64,000 bases of DNA, taken from Bacteroidetes bacterium GWF2_35_48. GTDB lineage: Bacteria > Bacteroidota > Bacteroidia > Bacteroidales > GWF2-35-48. The first letter of the stretch is position 1. Each line of letters begins with the position of its first letter. The notes below the pieces were generated by a model that saw nothing but the letters and a program-made list of their open reading frames with translations, had not been told where the DNA came from and ran no database searches. The translations under genes were made by a program, and so were the position numbers. The DNA is taken from positions 124,001-188,000 of the forward strand of contig MEOG01000105.1 of NCBI GenBank assembly GCA_001769125.1. Reading direction: 5' to 3'. Of the stretch, positions 63,201-64,000 are shown piece after piece.

Positions 63201-64000
63201 ATATTACAGAGCGCAAACAATTAAGCGAAAAGTTGGAGAAAATGATCATGGAGATGGAGGGAACCAACTGGGAGTTGAAAATGATGAATGATGAATTGCG
63301 CTTTGAAATTTCGGAGCGTCTGAAAGTGGAAGGAGAATTGAAACTTCAGAAAGAAATGTTGAATATTTTAAATGAAAGGCTCGAAAAACAGGTAGAAGAA
63401 GAAGTTCAAAAAAATAGAGAAAAAGACCATTTAATGATCAGCCAATCGCGACAGGCAGCCATGGGAGAAATGATTGGAAACATAGCGCACCAATGGAGAC
63501 AACCTCTGAATAATATTGGTCTTATGATTTACGATTTGCTCGATTTATACCGTAACAATGAGCTGACATTGGAGCAATTTGAGAAAAGAGAAGCCGAGTT
63601 TAGGTCTGTAATAAAGCAAATGTCGCATACAATTGATGATTTCAGGTATTTCTTCAAACCGGATAAAGAAAAACATAACTTTTCTCTTTTAGAAGTGATT
63701 GAAAAATCTAAAACTTTTGTTAATGCCGGGTTTTGCAATAATAGCATTGTGTTATCAATAGAAATGAACGAGGATTATATTATTAACGGTCTTCCAAATG
63801 AATTTGCCCAGGTTTTACTGAATATATTAAACAATGCTAAAGATGCCATTGCTGTTTCAAAACCAATAAATCCTAAAGTTAATATAACTGTAAGTGGAAA
63901 TGAAGAGCATCGTGTATACATTATAATTTGCGATAATGGAGGAGGAATTCCAGAGTCTCTGTTGTATAAAATTTTTGATCCTTATTTTACAACTAAAAGT
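60266..64000 (+). CDS. multi-PAS/GAF sensor histidine kinase (C-terminal end off the right edge)
   Basis: At least 1245 codons, open to the last base. After a short coiled coil (KLISELQERISYLENNNKDL), PAS domains lie at about 70-190, 195-310, 315-430 and 440-565, a GAF at about 580-735, and PAS at about 745-865 and 870-985. A coiled coil (to about 1065) leads to GNIAHQWRQPLNNI, an NtrB-type His box, and a HATPase with LLNILNNAKDAI and DNGGGIPESL. The fourth PAS has Cys489, Cys500 and Cys507; the sixth has Cys905, 907, 935 and 938. No membrane segment is seen. Divergent from the RR-PP2C gene with a 214-bp gap, so it may be the partner kinase. Confidence 0.92.
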   Translation, partial: MNKQTKITKKITPESNVDSKDKLISELQERISYLENNNKDLTKKLNLLYPSVTQNEITNSLHDFVAIADVVISIIYIVSDQKFSYVNPAFIKFTGYSQEEVFEMNFWHFVYLDDRDMVKENGLRRLKGEPVPNDYEFRIITKQNEVKWVQINNSLIRYKDKNSIIGIAFDVTEKKHFEFSLKENEKKYKISEQMAKLGCWELDIINNKLTWSDEIFRIFELDASKFIPTYEAFLTFVHPDDRNFVNNAYIDSIKNKSSYDICHRLLLLDGTIKFVQEKCYSDYDSLGNPVKSFGMVLDQTEQDRARQDLIESNEKFSAITQSAKDAIIMIENSGKVVFWNKAAFTIFGWSAEEITGKNLHKLLVSPTDFKMFSERFPEFIDSGKGRAMEQTLELKAIKKDGSSIFIDLSLSSLLIKNQRHAIGIVRDITEKKIQEDFLNKQNIFLSSIIESLSHPFYVINAHDFSIEIANKAFLDTYNLKEISKGKHFCYEVTHKQKTPCATKEHPCPVQAVIETKKPSHAEHIHYNKHGFPVYFELHAFPIFDDKGKVIKVIEYSLDITSRKNYEEDLKLNEKRFESLLSLYQLHDVTPQDILDVTLEEAVKLTQSKIGYIYFYDENSKLFTLNSWSKDVLPACAVMEKQIVYELDKIGFWGEAVRQKKPVINNDFKLHNSLKNGTPEGHVEISKFLTIPVFYYDKIVAVIGVGNKGDNYNDGDIRQLSLLMDSVWSIIERKKAEDALVLHEQRYRVIVESLNEGIFSTEKGLFIFVNNAMATIFGYTPDEMLGMSSWELAIEEEQISIRNKMTQLAHNRDVTPVEVLCKRKDGEQVLVEISINFSYTDFKVIGVVRDITGIRRAEKEITEKNRFNELLLNALPHVAYLIGRDRKILAFNKQAKELGAMVDEFCWCGIYHQDNISEDEKEFYLNYKQPRTGTRCSFCLADEMFKTGKTLNKEVDVHGKTWDTFWVPINENTYLHFAIDITERKQLSEKLEKMIMEMEGTNWELKMMNDELRFEISERLKVEGELKLQKEMLNILNERLEKQVEEEVQKNREKDHLMISQSRQAAMGEMIGNIAHQWRQPLNNIGLMIYDLLDLYRNNELTLEQFEKREAEFRSVIKQMSHTIDDFRYFFKPDKEKHNFSLLEVIEKSKTFVNAGFCNNSIVLSIEMNEDYIINGLPNEFAQVLLNILNNAKDAIAVSKPINPKVNITVSGNEEHRVYIIICDNGGGIPESLLYKIFDPYFTTKS

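Overview
The window is a chromosomal segment of a Bacteroidota bacterium, probably an environmental Bacteroidia-type lineage. The evidence is low GC content, A/T-rich leaders with no Shine-Dalgarno sequence, several -7 boxes of the TAnnTTTG type, a SprE/PorW-like lipoprotein beside PorX (type IX secretion, T9SS), T9SS C-terminal sorting domains on two large exported proteins, and FISUMP and SprB-repeat proteins. No tRNA, rRNA, CRISPR array, prophage or plasmid replication gene was seen. Most of the window is ordinary chromosome with many intergenic repeats.

Layout. 1-4000: a multi-PAS histidine kinase cut by the left edge, behind an exported DNA/RNA endonuclease. 4000-10600: a D-threonine aldolase-like enzyme, asparagine synthase and two glycosyltransferases, separated by tandem and inverted repeats. 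10680-15385: sprE/porW-like, porX, tsaE. 15386-17963: a hipBA toxin-antitoxin pair lying between intact tsaE and a second, broken tsaE 3' end. 17929-24211: DUF4197, SRPBCC, pyrE back to back with a Nudix gene, a small Lys-tailed protein, ornithine aminotransferase and a TPR protein. 24551-37753: the surface and secretion region, with a GH18 multidomain protein, a four-gene FISUMP/YCF48/outer-membrane cluster, a PsbP-like protein and a SprB-repeat protein. 37826-49645: an FAD/Fe-S dehydrogenase, a PD-(D/E)XK protein, then guaB and three periplasmic chaperone genes ending in surA, then an AAA-ATPase/nuclease protein. 49886-57104 (minus strand): TatD, a C1 peptidase, a REP-associated transposase inside its own palindromes, a dipeptidyl peptidase III-like lipoprotein, holA and AMP nucleosidase. 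57171-64000: an HsdR_N-like protein, SiaC and SiaB homologues, a response regulator-PP2C phosphatase, and a second multi-PAS/GAF histidine kinase cut by the right edge.

Genes that appear to work together: sprE/porW and porX control or build the T9SS that would export the GH18 and SprB-repeat proteins; guaB-linked parvulins and SurA serve outer-membrane protein folding; phosphatase, SiaB and SiaC form a partner switch; asnB and the two glycosyltransferases suggest surface-polysaccharide synthesis.

The least explained signals are non-coding: two copies of a compound hairpin (4021-4166, 20655-20781) whose helices differ in sequence but still pair; a nested hairpin at 22556-22653; helically phased 22-bp and 11-bp tandem arrays before a glycosyltransferase; a REP/RAYT unit; and a duplicated tsaE end bracketing hipBA. 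I do not see a complete new defence or biosynthetic system. All calls come from reading the sequence by eye; no database search was run.
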